64,000 nt of DNA from Bacillus sp. USDA818B3_A (lineage in GTDB: Bacteria > Bacillota > Bacilli > Bacillales > Cytobacillaceae), in the NCBI RefSeq assembly GCF_009928415.1, contig NZ_JAABNN010000021.1, forward strand, positions 20,508-84,507, in the 5' to 3' direction. Every line of letters starts with the position of its first letter. Position 1 is the stretch's first letter. The notes under the pieces were generated by a model. That model saw nothing but the letters and a program-made list of their open reading frames with translations. It did no database searches and was not told the origin of the DNA. Positions 33,144 to 41,289 of this stretch are shown piece after piece. A program made the position numbers and the translations under genes.

Positions 33144-34373
33144 ATGTCTGTAATTAAAGTGGCACTCCTTGGCTTTGGCACCGTTGGTGAAGGATTTTAT
33201 AGGACGATACAATCTCATTCAGAAGAGCTGACTGCTGTTTTAGGCAGAAAAGTAGAAGTTGCTGCAGTTCTGGTTAAAAATAAGCAGAAAGAAAGGAATA
33301 TAAGGAAGAATGTATTAGTCACAACAGAATTTACCGATATTCTCAATTTGCCACAGCTGGATGTTGTCGTCGAGGCTATTGTTGATAAGGATCCAACCTA
33401 CTCTTATTTACAGAAAGCGATTGAGCGCGGTTGTCATATTATAACAGCTAACAAAGAAATGTTTGCCCATTATGGACAAGAGCTTCTTGAACTTGCGAAA
33501 AGGCATAATGTTTCCGTCGGATATGAGGCAACTGTTGCTGGAGGGATACCGGTCATACAAACCTTGAGACAATTATTAAATGTCAATCGAGTACAGCAAG
33601 TTCAAGGAATATTAAATGGAACTTCAAATTACATATTGACGGAAATGAGAGAGAAGAAACTTTCATTTGAAGAGGCTCTGCGGGCAGCACAAGAAAAAGG
33701 TTATGCAGAAGCAGATCCTACAAATGATGTCGAAGGCTTTGATGCCTTTTATAAAGCCATGATTCTAAGCCGTCTTGCTTTCAAGGAAGAGCCAAATTGG
33801 CATGATGTTGAGCGGAAGGGAATTACATCAATAACTGGCCAATTAATTGAAACTGCTGAAAACCTTGGGTTAAGATTTAAACATGTTGCGAGCTTAAAAA
33901 TATCGGGTAATCAATTGCATGCATCTGTTAAACCAATACTGATTGGCAAGGAACACCCTTTATATCATGTTGAAGGGGTACAGAATGCAGTAAATATTTA
34001 TTCTGATATCGTCGGCCAAATTACACTTCAAGGTCCAGGTGCAGGAATGTATCCGACAGCAAGTGCCGTTATTGAGGATTTAGTTTACGTCTGCCAAAAT
34101 CGTCCAACAGGCCAAGGGTTTATTTCAACTAAGGAGACTAGTTTAGTCACAGAACAGGACCAGAAAGAAGAAACATGGTTAATAAACGGTAGGCTGCAAA
34201 ATGTGAATAACGATTCGATTAAGTTAATTGAACATGTTGATGATGAAAATTGTATTGTCAAAGCGGTAAGGGAAGATATAGGAAGGCTTTCAACACAAAA
34301 TGAGGAGCTCGTTTTTTATCCCATTTTAGGAGAATATGAAAGCGGGCGTAAACTGGCAAAAGTAGCTTTATAA
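33144..34373 (+). CDS. hom: homoserine dehydrogenase under S-box control
   Basis: NAD(P)H-dependent reduction of aspartate semialdehyde to homoserine, precursor of methionine and threonine. N-terminal nucleotide fold LLGFGTVGEGFYRTI, ITANKEMFA, and the catalytic domain GILNGTSNYILTEM, AEADPTNDVEGFDA and YKAMILSRLAF. Residues about 335-409 form a C-terminal extension in which I cannot see the usual ACT signature (PGVLA-type), so feedback by threonine may be lost. An S-box riboswitch rather than a threonine control lies in front, so this copy is probably dedicated to methionine; a second hom with thrC/thrB would be expected elsewhere. Monocistronic, with its own terminator. Confidence 0.9.
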   Translation: MSVIKVALLGFGTVGEGFYRTIQSHSEELTAVLGRKVEVAAVLVKNKQKERNIRKNVLVTTEFTDILNLPQLDVVVEAIVDKDPTYSYLQKAIERGCHIITANKEMFAHYGQELLELAKRHNVSVGYEATVAGGIPVIQTLRQLLNVNRVQQVQGILNGTSNYILTEMREKKLSFEEALRAAQEKGYAEADPTNDVEGFDAFYKAMILSRLAFKEEPNWHDVERKGITSITGQLIETAENLGLRFKHVASLKISGNQLHASVKPILIGKEHPLYHVEGVQNAVNIYSDIVGQITLQGPGAGMYPTASAVIEDLVYVCQNRPTGQGFISTKETSLVTEQDQKEETWLINGRLQNVNNDSIKLIEHVDDENCIVKAVREDIGRLSTQNEELVFYPILGEYESGRKLAKVAL

Positions 34374-34393
34374 AACATAGAACCTTACTACAT

Positions 34394-34420
34394 AAAAGAG
34401 CCTTGGGCTCTTTTTCTTTT
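34394..34420 (+). terminator. terminator after hom
   Basis: AAAAGAGCC pairs with GGCTCTTTT around TTG, followed by TTCTTTTTT. Confidence 0.85.
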
Positions 34421-34535
34421 TTATTCTCCATCCTTAGCAAAAAATAGGGTGAACGTTTAGTCAGATACAAATGACTATCATATCCTATAGGGACAAACCG
34501 GACAAGTTATATCAAAAGGATGTGAAGAATCAATT

Positions 34536-35738
34536 ATGCTCGAAAATAATTCGAATCATGAGATTGAGGTTAGTATTATTATTCCATCGCAAAATAAGTA
34601 CCCCCTAAACTTACTTACACTCTATTCACTCGAGAAACAAACCTTCAACCCAAACAAAATGGAAGTGGTCTTTATTAATGATGCTTCCACTGATGAAACT
34701 GAGAGGACACTGCAGAACTATCATCCCCCCTATCATTTTCAATACATTCACAGCACACAAAATTTAGGGAGAGCGAGGGTCAGAAATTTAGGAGTTCAAT
34801 CGGCAAAGGGCAGTATTATTATTTTCCTTGATGCGGAAATGATCACAGAGCCTGACTTTGTTGAAAATCACTATAATTACCACCAAACTTCTAATAAAGT
34901 TATTGTGTCAGGGGCAATGTACTCTAAAGCATTATATTCCTGTATTTACCCCGCTTTCTCCGATGAAATCCTTAACATGCTCGGCAAGCTGACAAAAAAT
35001 AATCAACAGGTATATAAGAGATATAAAAATTGCAGCTTCCCGCTTACGAAACCATACCAACTGTTAGAGAAAAAAGATATCGATACCGGTACCTATAAAG
35101 ATCTATCATTCCATGCTTATCCATGGTTTCAAGAGATTACTAGTAATTTTAATGAGGAAATGGAAGGATTCTCATTCCCATGGATGGCTTTCTTAACAGG
35201 AAATATCTCCATGCGGAAAGAGTTAATTATCAAGGCAGGGTTGTTTGATGAAGAGTTTTACCATTACGGTTATGAGGATTGGGAGTTAGGATATCGGTTA
35301 TATCAAATGGGTGCCCAATATATTAACAGCAATCAAATGGTCACATACCATCAGGAACATCCAGTTGGGGAAAGAAAGTGGAGAGAAGCTGTAGGAAACT
35401 TTGGTTTATTTACTATTAAGCACCATGATATGGATGTACTGATTTTAGCCCTAGAGCTTGCTAGAATGACTGATTTGATGACAATGAATAACATTTTAAA
35501 GGAATATAAATCACTGCTTGGATCTGATTCAGATGAATTTAAAATATTCTCAGAAAAATTGGTCTATATTCTCGAAACAATTACCCTTTTGCTAGAAGTT
35601 GATATTCGTCACAAAAATATCCTAGGTGCAGCAGGTTTTAGTTCAAAAGCTAGAAAAGAATTAAAAAAGGATATGAAAAAAATGAAAAAACTGTATCCAA
35701 ATTTATCACAATTTATCTACCTGGTGATTAATTCATAA
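34536..35738 (+). CDS. family 2 glycosyltransferase with GT7-type C-terminal block
   Basis: Cytoplasmic sugar transferase of the GT-A fold. N-terminal nucleotide-sugar binding: VSIIIPSQNKYPLNLLTLYS, VVFINDASTDETERT, the metal-site region IIFLDAEMITEPDF. Around residues 225-260 AGLFDEEFYHYGYEDWELGY resembles the acceptor/base block of galactosyltransferase-type (GT7 C-terminal) enzymes. The last 100 residues are helical and Lys-rich. No membrane segment. The donor and acceptor cannot be told. It is followed after 16 bp by another glycosyltransferase. CATATCCTA at 34479-34487 resembles a mother-cell sigma factor -10 element; together with nearby spore genes this hints at spore-surface glycosylation, a weak inference. 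Confidence 0.82.
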   Translation: MLENNSNHEIEVSIIIPSQNKYPLNLLTLYSLEKQTFNPNKMEVVFINDASTDETERTLQNYHPPYHFQYIHSTQNLGRARVRNLGVQSAKGSIIIFLDAEMITEPDFVENHYNYHQTSNKVIVSGAMYSKALYSCIYPAFSDEILNMLGKLTKNNQQVYKRYKNCSFPLTKPYQLLEKKDIDTGTYKDLSFHAYPWFQEITSNFNEEMEGFSFPWMAFLTGNISMRKELIIKAGLFDEEFYHYGYEDWELGYRLYQMGAQYINSNQMVTYHQEHPVGERKWREAVGNFGLFTIKHHDMDVLILALELARMTDLMTMNNILKEYKSLLGSDSDEFKIFSEKLVYILETITLLLEVDIRHKNILGAAGFSSKARKELKKDMKKMKKLYPNLSQFIYLVINS

Positions 35739-35754
35739 GAAAGGAGTAAAAAGA

Positions 35755-36450
35755 GTGGTTTCTATTATAACTTGTACAATAAGAGATGAATGCATGGATA
35801 ATATTTTTAACAATTATCAGCAGCAAACGTGGAAGGAAAAAGAACTCATTATTATTTTAAATAAAGATTCCATGGACATTGATAAATGGCTAAAGAAAGC
35901 AAAGAACTACCCAAATGTTCGGGTTTATCAATTACATGAACAGGCTGCCTTAGGAGACTGTTTAAATTTTGGGGTCTTGAACTCTGACTATGACATTATA
36001 GCTAAATTTGATGATGATGATTATTACGGACCCAATTACATTACAAACGCAATGTCAGTGTTTGAAGACCAGAATATCTCGATAGTGGGTAAAAGCTCGG
36101 TTTATATTTACTTTCAAAATAAAAAGGCTTTAATTCATGTTCAGGGAACAGAAAATGCGATAGCAGATTCAGTAGCTGGGGCAACCCTGATGTTTAGAAA
36201 AAACGTGTTTTATTATGTCCGGTTCGAAAAAGTAAATCGTGCGGAGGATTACTTTTTTATTGACCAATGCAAAAAAGAAGGTTTTCAAATTTATTCAACG
36301 GATCCTTATGATTTTGCTGTTAATAGGCAAAACTCAAAAAAACATACTTGGAAGATTTCAGATGAAGATTTGATGGAGTGGGGAGACCTTGTTGGTTATA
36401 TGGATGATTTCCAAACAATCGTGTCTAAAAAGGAAAATACTTTTGTTTAA
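35755..36450 (+). CDS. short family 2 glycosyltransferase
   Basis: 231-residue GT-A protein: VSIITCTIRDECMDNIFNNY at the start, a DDD metal site in IAKFDDDDYYGPNYI, and AGATLMFRKNVFYYV plus NRAEDYFFIDQCKKEG, which give the second half of the fold. It is shorter than most GT2 enzymes, with little beyond the core. The general look recalls B. subtilis CgeD, a spore-crust protein, but I would not assign it. GTG 35755 follows AAGGAG with 8 nt spacing. It forms a two-gene unit with the preceding glycosyltransferase and ends at a strong hairpin. Confidence 0.8.
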   Translation: MVSIITCTIRDECMDNIFNNYQQQTWKEKELIIILNKDSMDIDKWLKKAKNYPNVRVYQLHEQAALGDCLNFGVLNSDYDIIAKFDDDDYYGPNYITNAMSVFEDQNISIVGKSSVYIYFQNKKALIHVQGTENAIADSVAGATLMFRKNVFYYVRFEKVNRAEDYFFIDQCKKEGFQIYSTDPYDFAVNRQNSKKHTWKISDEDLMEWGDLVGYMDDFQTIVSKKENTFV

Positions 36451-36476
36451 GAAGCAGGGTCCCCCCTGCTTCTCTA
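36451..36476. terminator. hairpin between glycosyltransferase gene and convergent yfhD
   Basis: GAAGCAGGG pairs with CCCTGCTTC around a 4-nt loop, starting right after the stop codon; the flanks are only weakly T-rich. Confidence 0.65.
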
Positions 36477-36492
36477 TTTAGAATTAGTGTTT

Positions 36493-36669
36493 TTATCTGT
36501 TCCGATTTTTTACCCGCTGATTAGCGGCATTGGCACGTGCTTGTGCCTCAAGATCTGCGTGATCAGCAAACTCTGCTGAATACTCAACATCTTTCCCATC
36601 CGTTTTTAAATTCTTTGGAACTTGTGGAAGTGACCCTTTATTATGCTTTTGCCCTTGTGCGCGGCCCAT
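36493..36669 (-). CDS. yfhD: YfhD family protein
   Basis: 58-residue hydrophilic protein of the YfhD family found in spore-forming bacilli; function unknown. The conserved core is visible as LPQVPKNLKTDGKDVEYSAE followed by FADHADLEAQARANAANQR and a basic C-terminus. The frame extends six codons upstream (start 36687), but those codons overlap the GAAAGGGG ribosome site, so the ATG at 36669 (MGRAQGQKHN) is the start. It is followed downstream of its promoter region by yfhE-recX-yfhH as in B. subtilis. Small, Ala/Arg/Asp-rich proteins like this are often made late in sporulation, which is an inference here. Confidence 0.88.
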   Translation of the reverse strand: MGRAQGQKHNKGSLPQVPKNLKTDGKDVEYSAEFADHADLEAQARANAANQRVKNRNR

Positions 36670-36790
36670 GAAAAAAACCCCTTTCAAGTTGAACTAATAA
36701 GAGCAGTAATTGCCCTCATGAGTAGTTTTTACTGTCTGAAAGGAGTCCATTAATGGAAAAATTTTATTTTTAAGCTTAAGAATTTTCGGG

Positions 36791-36928
36791 TTAGATGCGA
36801 GTCTTTTTATCCGTGAACCCAGCTGCACGGTCAGCCATCTTAAAATCGCGCTGGTAGCGCACCTCTTGCATGCTTGTTAACGGATATTTTCCTCCGCCCC
36901 TGCTGTCTTTCTTCTTCTTTTCACCCAT
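36791..36928 (-). CDS. yfhE: YfhE family small protein
   Basis: A 45-codon gene read directly from the minus strand. It encodes MGEKKKKDSRGGGKYPLTSM followed by QEVRYQRDFKMADRAAGFTD and KKTRI. The block QEVxYQRxFKxADRAAGxT is what I know from B. subtilis YfhE. An AAAGGA site lies upstream; an ATG three codons earlier is in frame but too close to it. The protein is strongly basic and soluble. Function is unknown. Its position between yfhD and recX agrees with the B. subtilis order. Confidence 0.85.
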   Translation of the reverse strand: MGEKKKKDSRGGGKYPLTSMQEVRYQRDFKMADRAAGFTDKKTRI

Positions 36929-37091
36929 TATAATCATTCCTTTCAACATTTTTGGTAAAAGCTAATCAGGCTGAAAACTAAATATGTACTTATTTCCATT
37001 TTTACCTTTTAGAAAAAAATGATACGGTTTTTTGCAATATATTTTTAAAAAAGCTTTCGTAATATGTTAAATTAGTCTTGAGGTGAATGAA

Positions 37092-37910
37092 ATGGGCATT
37101 ATTACAAAAATCACCACACAGCAGAAGAACCAAGACCGCTTTAACGTTTTTATGGATTACGGCAAGGGAAAAGGCGAGGAATTTGCGTTTAGTGTCGACA
37201 GTGATGTTCTAATCAAATTTCAATTGAAAAAGGGAATGGAGCTTGATGACTTTTCCTTCCTAGAGATTCAATACCAGGATGACATTCGGAAGGCTTATCA
37301 TTTGGCTGTAAATTACCTCGCAAGAAGAATGAGGTCGGAAAAAGAAATTAAAGATTACCTTGTCCAGAAGGAAGTGGACGAGCCCGTCATTAAAGAGGTT
37401 ATTTATAAATTAACTTCACAGAAATATATCAATGACCAAGACTATGCGTTTGCTTATGTAAGGACTCAGGCTAATACCACAGATAAAGGTACAAATGTTG
37501 TTAAAATGGAATTAAAGGAAAAGGGAGTTTCTGAGGATATTCTTATCAGGGCACTTGAAGAATTTCCATTAGAACAGCAAATAGAGAAGGCCATGAAATT
37601 AACGGAAAAGTTTTACCAAAAAAACGCAAAGGATTCTCTAAAGGTCCAAAAACAAAAGCTTGAGCAGTTGCTCCTAAGAAAAGGATACACATACGAGATC
37701 ATAAACATTGCTGTTAAGGAAACGGATATAGAAAAACAAGATGATGGTGAAATGGAGGCTGTTCGATTTCAGGGTGAGAAACTTCATAGGAAGTATGCTC
37801 AACTTGGAGGTTATGAGTACCAGCAAAAGATGAAACAAGCTCTATACCGTAAAGGTTTTACCATCGATTTAATTGAGCGTTTCTTGGAAGAGAAAAACGC
37901 AGACTTTTGA
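37092..37910 (+). CDS. recX: regulatory protein RecX
   Basis: Modulates the RecA filament in homologous recombination and the SOS response. Three tandem three-helix repeats can be followed: ALxYLxRRxRSExEIxxYL-type text around residues 75-100 (AVNYLARRMRSEKEIKDYL), INDQDYAFAYVRTQ near 120, and repeated KLxQLLLRKGYTYEII and ALYRKGFTIDLIERFLEE later. Length 272 aa fits the long bacillar RecX (about 264). The frame opens at GTG 37083, but the GAGGTG site places the start at ATG 37092. yfhH follows 62 bp downstream. Confidence 0.92.
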   Translation: MGIITKITTQQKNQDRFNVFMDYGKGKGEEFAFSVDSDVLIKFQLKKGMELDDFSFLEIQYQDDIRKAYHLAVNYLARRMRSEKEIKDYLVQKEVDEPVIKEVIYKLTSQKYINDQDYAFAYVRTQANTTDKGTNVVKMELKEKGVSEDILIRALEEFPLEQQIEKAMKLTEKFYQKNAKDSLKVQKQKLEQLLLRKGYTYEIINIAVKETDIEKQDDGEMEAVRFQGEKLHRKYAQLGGYEYQQKMKQALYRKGFTIDLIERFLEEKNADF

Positions 37911-37972
37911 ATGGGCAGTCCTTCGACGAAGAAAAATTGAAGGCAGGAATTCTTAAAAATGGAGTGGGAAAA

Positions 37973-38299
37973 ATGCATCAGCAGGAAAGACGTTACAGTG
38001 AGATGACAGAGCATGAATTAAGACAAGAGATTGCGGATCTCAAAGAAAAGGCTCGGAAAGCGGAGCAAATGGGAATGGTGAACGAGTTCGCTGTCCTTGA
38101 AAGAAAGGTGCAAATGGCCCGAGCATATATAATAAATCCAGATACATTTAAACCTGGAGAGATTTATCAAATTGAAGGGGATCCGGGTCAATATTTTAAA
38201 ATTGATTATATGAATGGTGTGTTTGCTTGGGGTTATCGGTTAAAAGGTGACGGGAAAGAAGAAGCACTGCCTATCTCCGTGTTAACACCTTTAAAATAA
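37973..38299 (+). CDS. yfhH: YfhH family protein
   Basis: 108-residue protein of unknown function, conserved in bacilli next to recX. The N-terminal half is an amphipathic helix region (YSEMTEHELRQEIADLKEKA, RKAEQMGMVNEFAVLERKVQ) and the C-terminal half a small beta-barrel-like part (FKPGEIYQIEGDPGQYFKID, YMNGVFAWGYRL). The frame is open upstream into recX, but GGAGTGGG before ATG 37973 sets the start. It is probably co-transcribed with recX. Confidence 0.88.
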   Translation: MHQQERRYSEMTEHELRQEIADLKEKARKAEQMGMVNEFAVLERKVQMARAYIINPDTFKPGEIYQIEGDPGQYFKIDYMNGVFAWGYRLKGDGKEEALPISVLTPLK

Positions 38300-38317
38300 A
38301 AGAGATGGAAAAATTAA

Positions 38318-38354
38318 AAAGACAAACCAGAGATGAACTCTGGCTTGTCTTTTT
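38318..38354 (+). terminator. terminator after yfhH
   Basis: AAGACAAACCAGAG pairs with CTCTGGCTTGTCTT (one mismatch), followed by TTTA. Confidence 0.75.
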
Positions 38355-38364
38355 ATCTTGATAA

Positions 38365-38405
38365 TTGTCCAGCTACAGCGCCTGTTCAAGGCGCTTTCGC
38401 TCTTC
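38365..38405 (+). repeat. short form of the TGTCCAGCTNCAGCGCC intergenic repeat (copy A)
   Basis: Runs from TTGTCCAGCTACAGCGCC through a 7-nt loop to GGCGCTTTCGCTCTTC. The core stem is GCGCC/GGCGC. It shares both ends with the long copies at 41290 and 43028 but lacks their middle, and ends just before the sspK stop. Confidence 0.75.
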
Positions 38406-38409
38406 GATG

Positions 38410-38589
38410 TTATTTCCAAACTGCTTGCGGTGATTCGTCATCACGTTCACCAGATGCCCGCATACGTTCTTGTGGATGAGTATTGATACTGCCATCCGCT
38501 CTTGTGGAAGCATATTCGGCTTTTGCCCGCGGTTCTCCCTCAAGCTTGTTATTATTTTGGTTTGGAAAATTAGTTGCCTTATTTCTCAT
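38410..38589 (-). CDS. sspK: small acid-soluble spore protein K
   Basis: Minor SASP made in the forespore and found in the spore core. The SspK signature is clear: EGEPRAKAEYASTRADGSIN and THPQERMRASGERD. At 59 residues it is a little longer than I recall for B. subtilis SspK (about 50), with a C-terminal tail DDESPQAVWK. The frame extends upstream on this strand, but GGAGGTACAGC before ATG 38589 (MRNKATNFPNQ) sets the start. It is expressed from its own promoter, presumably sigma-G dependent; I could not define that promoter by eye. Confidence 0.92.
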   Translation of the reverse strand: MRNKATNFPNQNNNKLEGEPRAKAEYASTRADGSINTHPQERMRASGERDDESPQAVWK

Positions 38590-38717
38590 GCTGTACCTCC
38601 AATTAGGGAATGAGAAAAACGTGAAAAACACATATGTCAATGTGCCAACCACGTACCGTTAGTATTGACGCATCGATTGAAGGTTATGTTATAAGAAAAT
38701 GGTAATGAGGTGTATGA

Positions 38718-38969
38718 ATGAAGGAATACCATGAAAGATTAATTCAAATGTTGATAGATAAAAACGGCCAGCTCACCTATGAACAGGCTCGAACATGGGT
38801 GGAGTTATTATGGGATGATTTTGAAACCACCTACGCCAAAGCTGGCTGGGAATACAAGGGCAGTGAAATGACTGAACGAATTGTCACCCAATGGATTTCT
38901 AATTACGGAGACAAGCTCCACGAGTTTGTTGCAACCAATCCTAAATATAAAAAATTCTTGATACAATAA
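38718..38969 (+). CDS. yfhJ: YfhJ family protein (WVELL motif)
   Basis: 83-residue soluble protein of a family named after its WVELL motif, visible in EQARTWVELLWDDFETTYAK. It is helical and acidic, without a membrane segment. Conserved beside sspK in Bacillus, function unknown. The start ATG 38718 follows a GAGGTG site. A hairpin shared with convergent yfhP follows. Confidence 0.88.
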   Translation: MKEYHERLIQMLIDKNGQLTYEQARTWVELLWDDFETTYAKAGWEYKGSEMTERIVTQWISNYGDKLHEFVATNPKYKKFLIQ

Positions 38970-38972
38970 AAT

Positions 38973-38998
38973 AAAAGAAGGGCTTATAGCCCTTCTTA
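38973..38998. terminator. terminator between convergent yfhJ and yfhP
   Basis: AAGAAGGGC pairs with GCCCTTCTT around TTATA; A-rich on the left, so it serves the minus-strand yfhP best. It overlaps the yfhP stop codon. Confidence 0.65.
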
Positions 38999-39976
38999 AC
39001 CCGGTATAATACTCAACTTCTTCCTTAACTTCTTCTCGCTAAACACCCAGCCCGTATAAGAGCTAATCGGATTTAAATCCCGATCCAATTGAACAACAGC
39101 TACAAATGGATAGTGACCATTACTTCGATATCGTAGATCGATAAAGCGCACTTCATAAAAATCAGTATATTCATCAACTTCCCATCGATAAACAGGAGAG
39201 AATGACAAGAACGCGGAAAGGTTTTTATCCTTTTTAGCTGCTTCAATTACAGGTGTATTTGGAACAGGGATACGGATAAACTTGTCAAGGATCTCAATAT
39301 TATTATTTAAAGCTCTGCCCACAAAAAACTCTTCCTTATTCATCGCTGCAATTCTCCACTGATGAAACCTCATCGTTGGGGCAATAATTATTTCTGTTGC
39401 ATCAGGAATAATTTTTTTAACTTCCTGCAAGACCTTATTCTTCGCTAAGTATCTTCTAATGTAATAGGCAATGATAACAGCATACATAATTAGAAAGGTA
39501 ACCCCAGGATTCGCTCCAATAATCCAAATGAAGATCCCAATGATATGAATGGTAAAGATTACCGGATCAAAGGTATTAATCACTCCAAGTGCTACCCATT
39601 TGGATGAGAAAGGTCTAAGTGCTTGAGTGCCGTATGCATTAAAAATATCAACGAAAACATGGATAAATACAGCAGCAAAAGTCCATGCCCATAAATGCAA
39701 AAGGTTTGCACCTGAGAAAAACGGATAGACAACCGCAATAATCAGCAGCGGCCATAAAATAACGGCGGGTATAGAATGTGTAACTCCGCGATGGTTTCGA
39801 ATATAGATAGCATTATTTCTAAGTTTTAAGACGGTGTCAATATCTGGGATTTGTGAACCTGCGATGGTCCCAATCAAAACACTTGTTGCCGTAGCATGAC
39901 TGCCGGCAACTACTGGATCGAGGGCTGCAAGTCCGCCTAAAGCAATACCCATTACCACATGTGTTCCAGTATCCAA
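38996..39976 (-). CDS. yfhP: YfhP, membrane protein of the YdjM/LexA-binding hydrolase family
   Basis: Integral membrane protein with a putative metal-dependent hydrolase motif. The N-terminus MDTGTHVVMGIALGGLAALD and the pattern SQIPDIDTVLKLRNN and IRNHRGVTHSIPAVILW supply the His/Asp residues of the family; several hydrophobic helices follow to about residue 185, and the last 130 residues form a soluble domain. Length 326 aa matches B. subtilis YfhP. The start codon is TTG 39976, 8 nt after AAAGGAGG. Substrate unknown. It is divergent from mutY, as in B. subtilis. Confidence 0.87.
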   Translation of the reverse strand: MDTGTHVVMGIALGGLAALDPVVAGSHATATSVLIGTIAGSQIPDIDTVLKLRNNAIYIRNHRGVTHSIPAVILWPLLIIAVVYPFFSGANLLHLWAWTFAAVFIHVFVDIFNAYGTQALRPFSSKWVALGVINTFDPVIFTIHIIGIFIWIIGANPGVTFLIMYAVIIAYYIRRYLAKNKVLQEVKKIIPDATEIIIAPTMRFHQWRIAAMNKEEFFVGRALNNNIEILDKFIRIPVPNTPVIEAAKKDKNLSAFLSFSPVYRWEVDEYTDFYEVRFIDLRYRSNGHYPFVAVVQLDRDLNPISSYTGWVFSEKKLRKKLSIIPG

Positions 39977-40051
39977 ATGGATATTCCTCCTTTAATATAT
40001 TCTTGTCAAACAAACTATTTTAGCTTATCGTAAATGAATGGACTCTTAACA

Positions 40052-40100
40052 TTGTCCAGCTTCATAGGTAGGAGCGCACCTAAAGGCGCCTTCGCTTTTC
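40052..40100 (+). repeat. short, degenerate copy of the intergenic repeat (copy B)
   Basis: TTGTCCAGCTTC followed by AGCGCACC, TAAA, GGCGCC and TTCGCTTTTC. The central stem is only partly kept, but both ends of the family are recognisable. Lies between divergent yfhP and mutY. Confidence 0.6.
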
Positions 40101-40152
40101 TTTTTATTTTCCCTCTTTTCGTGAGGTTTAACAACTTGGAGGAACAAAAGTT

Positions 40153-41253
40153 ATGATTATTGAACCTGAAAATTCTGAAAAAATCAATATAAATGCTTTT
40201 CAAAATGATTTAATTTCTTGGTTTAAAGAAGAACAGCGCGATCTGCCGTGGCGCAAGGATCAAGATCCCTACAAGGTTTGGGTTTCAGAAATCATGCTGC
40301 AGCAGACAAGGGTTGACACAGTCATCCCATATTTTAATCGCTTTATTGAGTGGTTCCCGACGATTGATGATCTGGCTGATGCTGATGAAGATAAAGTACT
40401 AAAAGCATGGGAAGGTCTAGGATATTATTCTCGGGTACGTAATCTTCAATCTGCAGTGAAGGAAGTCAGGGAGAAATACAATGGAGAAGTACCTAATACG
40501 CCTAAAGCAATAGCTGAACTAAAAGGAGTAGGTCCTTATACAGCTGGGGCGATTTTAAGTATTGCCTATGGTATCCCCGAGCCGGCTGTAGATGGAAATG
40601 TAATGAGAGTACTATCCAGGATACTGCTAATTTGGGATGATATAGCTAAAGCATCCTCTAGGAAAGTTTTTGAACAGGCTGTCAGGGATTTAATTTCACA
40701 TGACGATCCATCTTCATTTAATCAAGCATTAATGGAGCTTGGCGCTATTATATGCACGCCCACTTCTCCTTCGTGTTTATTATGTCCTGTCCGGGAACAT
40801 TGTCAGGCCTTTTTCGAAGGGGTTCAAGATGAACTTCCTATAAAAACAAAAAAGGCAAAAACACGTGATGTTCAACTAGCTTCAGCTGTCCTAGTAAATA
40901 GAGAGGGTAAACTCCTTATACACAAACGTCCAGCGAGCGGCTTACTAGCAAATTTATGGGAATTTCCAAATGTTGAAATTCATCACCAACTGCAAAATGA
41001 TCGTGAAGAAATAGTAAAATTATTTGATCAAGAGCTGCAACTAAAAACGGACCTTGAAACGATTATTGGCCAAATAGAACATATTTTCTCCCACTTGGTA
41101 TGGAATATTAAAGTCTATACTGGTACAATTTCTGATGATTTTCAAGAAAATGAGGATTGGAAACTTGTCTCATTTAAAGAAATGGAGAACTATGCATTTC
41201 CTGTATCTTATCAAAAAATTTTTCAAATGTATAAAAGTTCCTTACAGGAATAA
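40153..41253 (+). CDS. mutY: A/G-specific adenine glycosylase
   Basis: Removes adenine mispaired with 8-oxoguanine. HhH-GPD core: LPWRKDQDPYKVWVSEIMLQ, the helix-hairpin-helix LKGVGPYTAGAILSIAYG with the catalytic Asp in PEPAVDGNVMRV, and an iron-sulfur loop with Cys spacing C-X6-C-X2-C-X5-C in ICTPTSPSCLLCPVREHC. The C-terminal NUDIX-like domain (about 235-360) that reads 8-oxoG is present. Length 366 aa is normal. TTGGAGGAAC precedes ATG 40153. A perfect-stem terminator overlaps the stop. Confidence 0.96.
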   Translation: MIIEPENSEKININAFQNDLISWFKEEQRDLPWRKDQDPYKVWVSEIMLQQTRVDTVIPYFNRFIEWFPTIDDLADADEDKVLKAWEGLGYYSRVRNLQSAVKEVREKYNGEVPNTPKAIAELKGVGPYTAGAILSIAYGIPEPAVDGNVMRVLSRILLIWDDIAKASSRKVFEQAVRDLISHDDPSSFNQALMELGAIICTPTSPSCLLCPVREHCQAFFEGVQDELPIKTKKAKTRDVQLASAVLVNREGKLLIHKRPASGLLANLWEFPNVEIHHQLQNDREEIVKLFDQELQLKTDLETIIGQIEHIFSHLVWNIKVYTGTISDDFQENEDWKLVSFKEMENYAFPVSYQKIFQMYKSSLQE

Positions 41254-41282
41254 ACGCGCTGGTACCGCGTTTATTCCTTTTT
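41247..41282 (+). terminator. terminator overlapping the mutY stop
   Basis: GGAATAAACGCG pairs perfectly with CGCGTTTATTCC around a 7-nt loop, then TTTTT. Confidence 0.85.
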
Positions 41283-41289
41283 GGATAAA

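Noticed and set aside
34479..34487. Sigma-K-type promoter as a stand-alone feature before the glycosyltransferases
   Set aside because: CATATCCTA fits a -10 element, but no AC-type -35 lies at the required distance, so it is mentioned only as a hint.
40015..40203. Minus-strand frame between yfhP and mutY
   Set aside because: Covers repeat copy B and the mutY start; low-complexity basic protein with no ribosome site.
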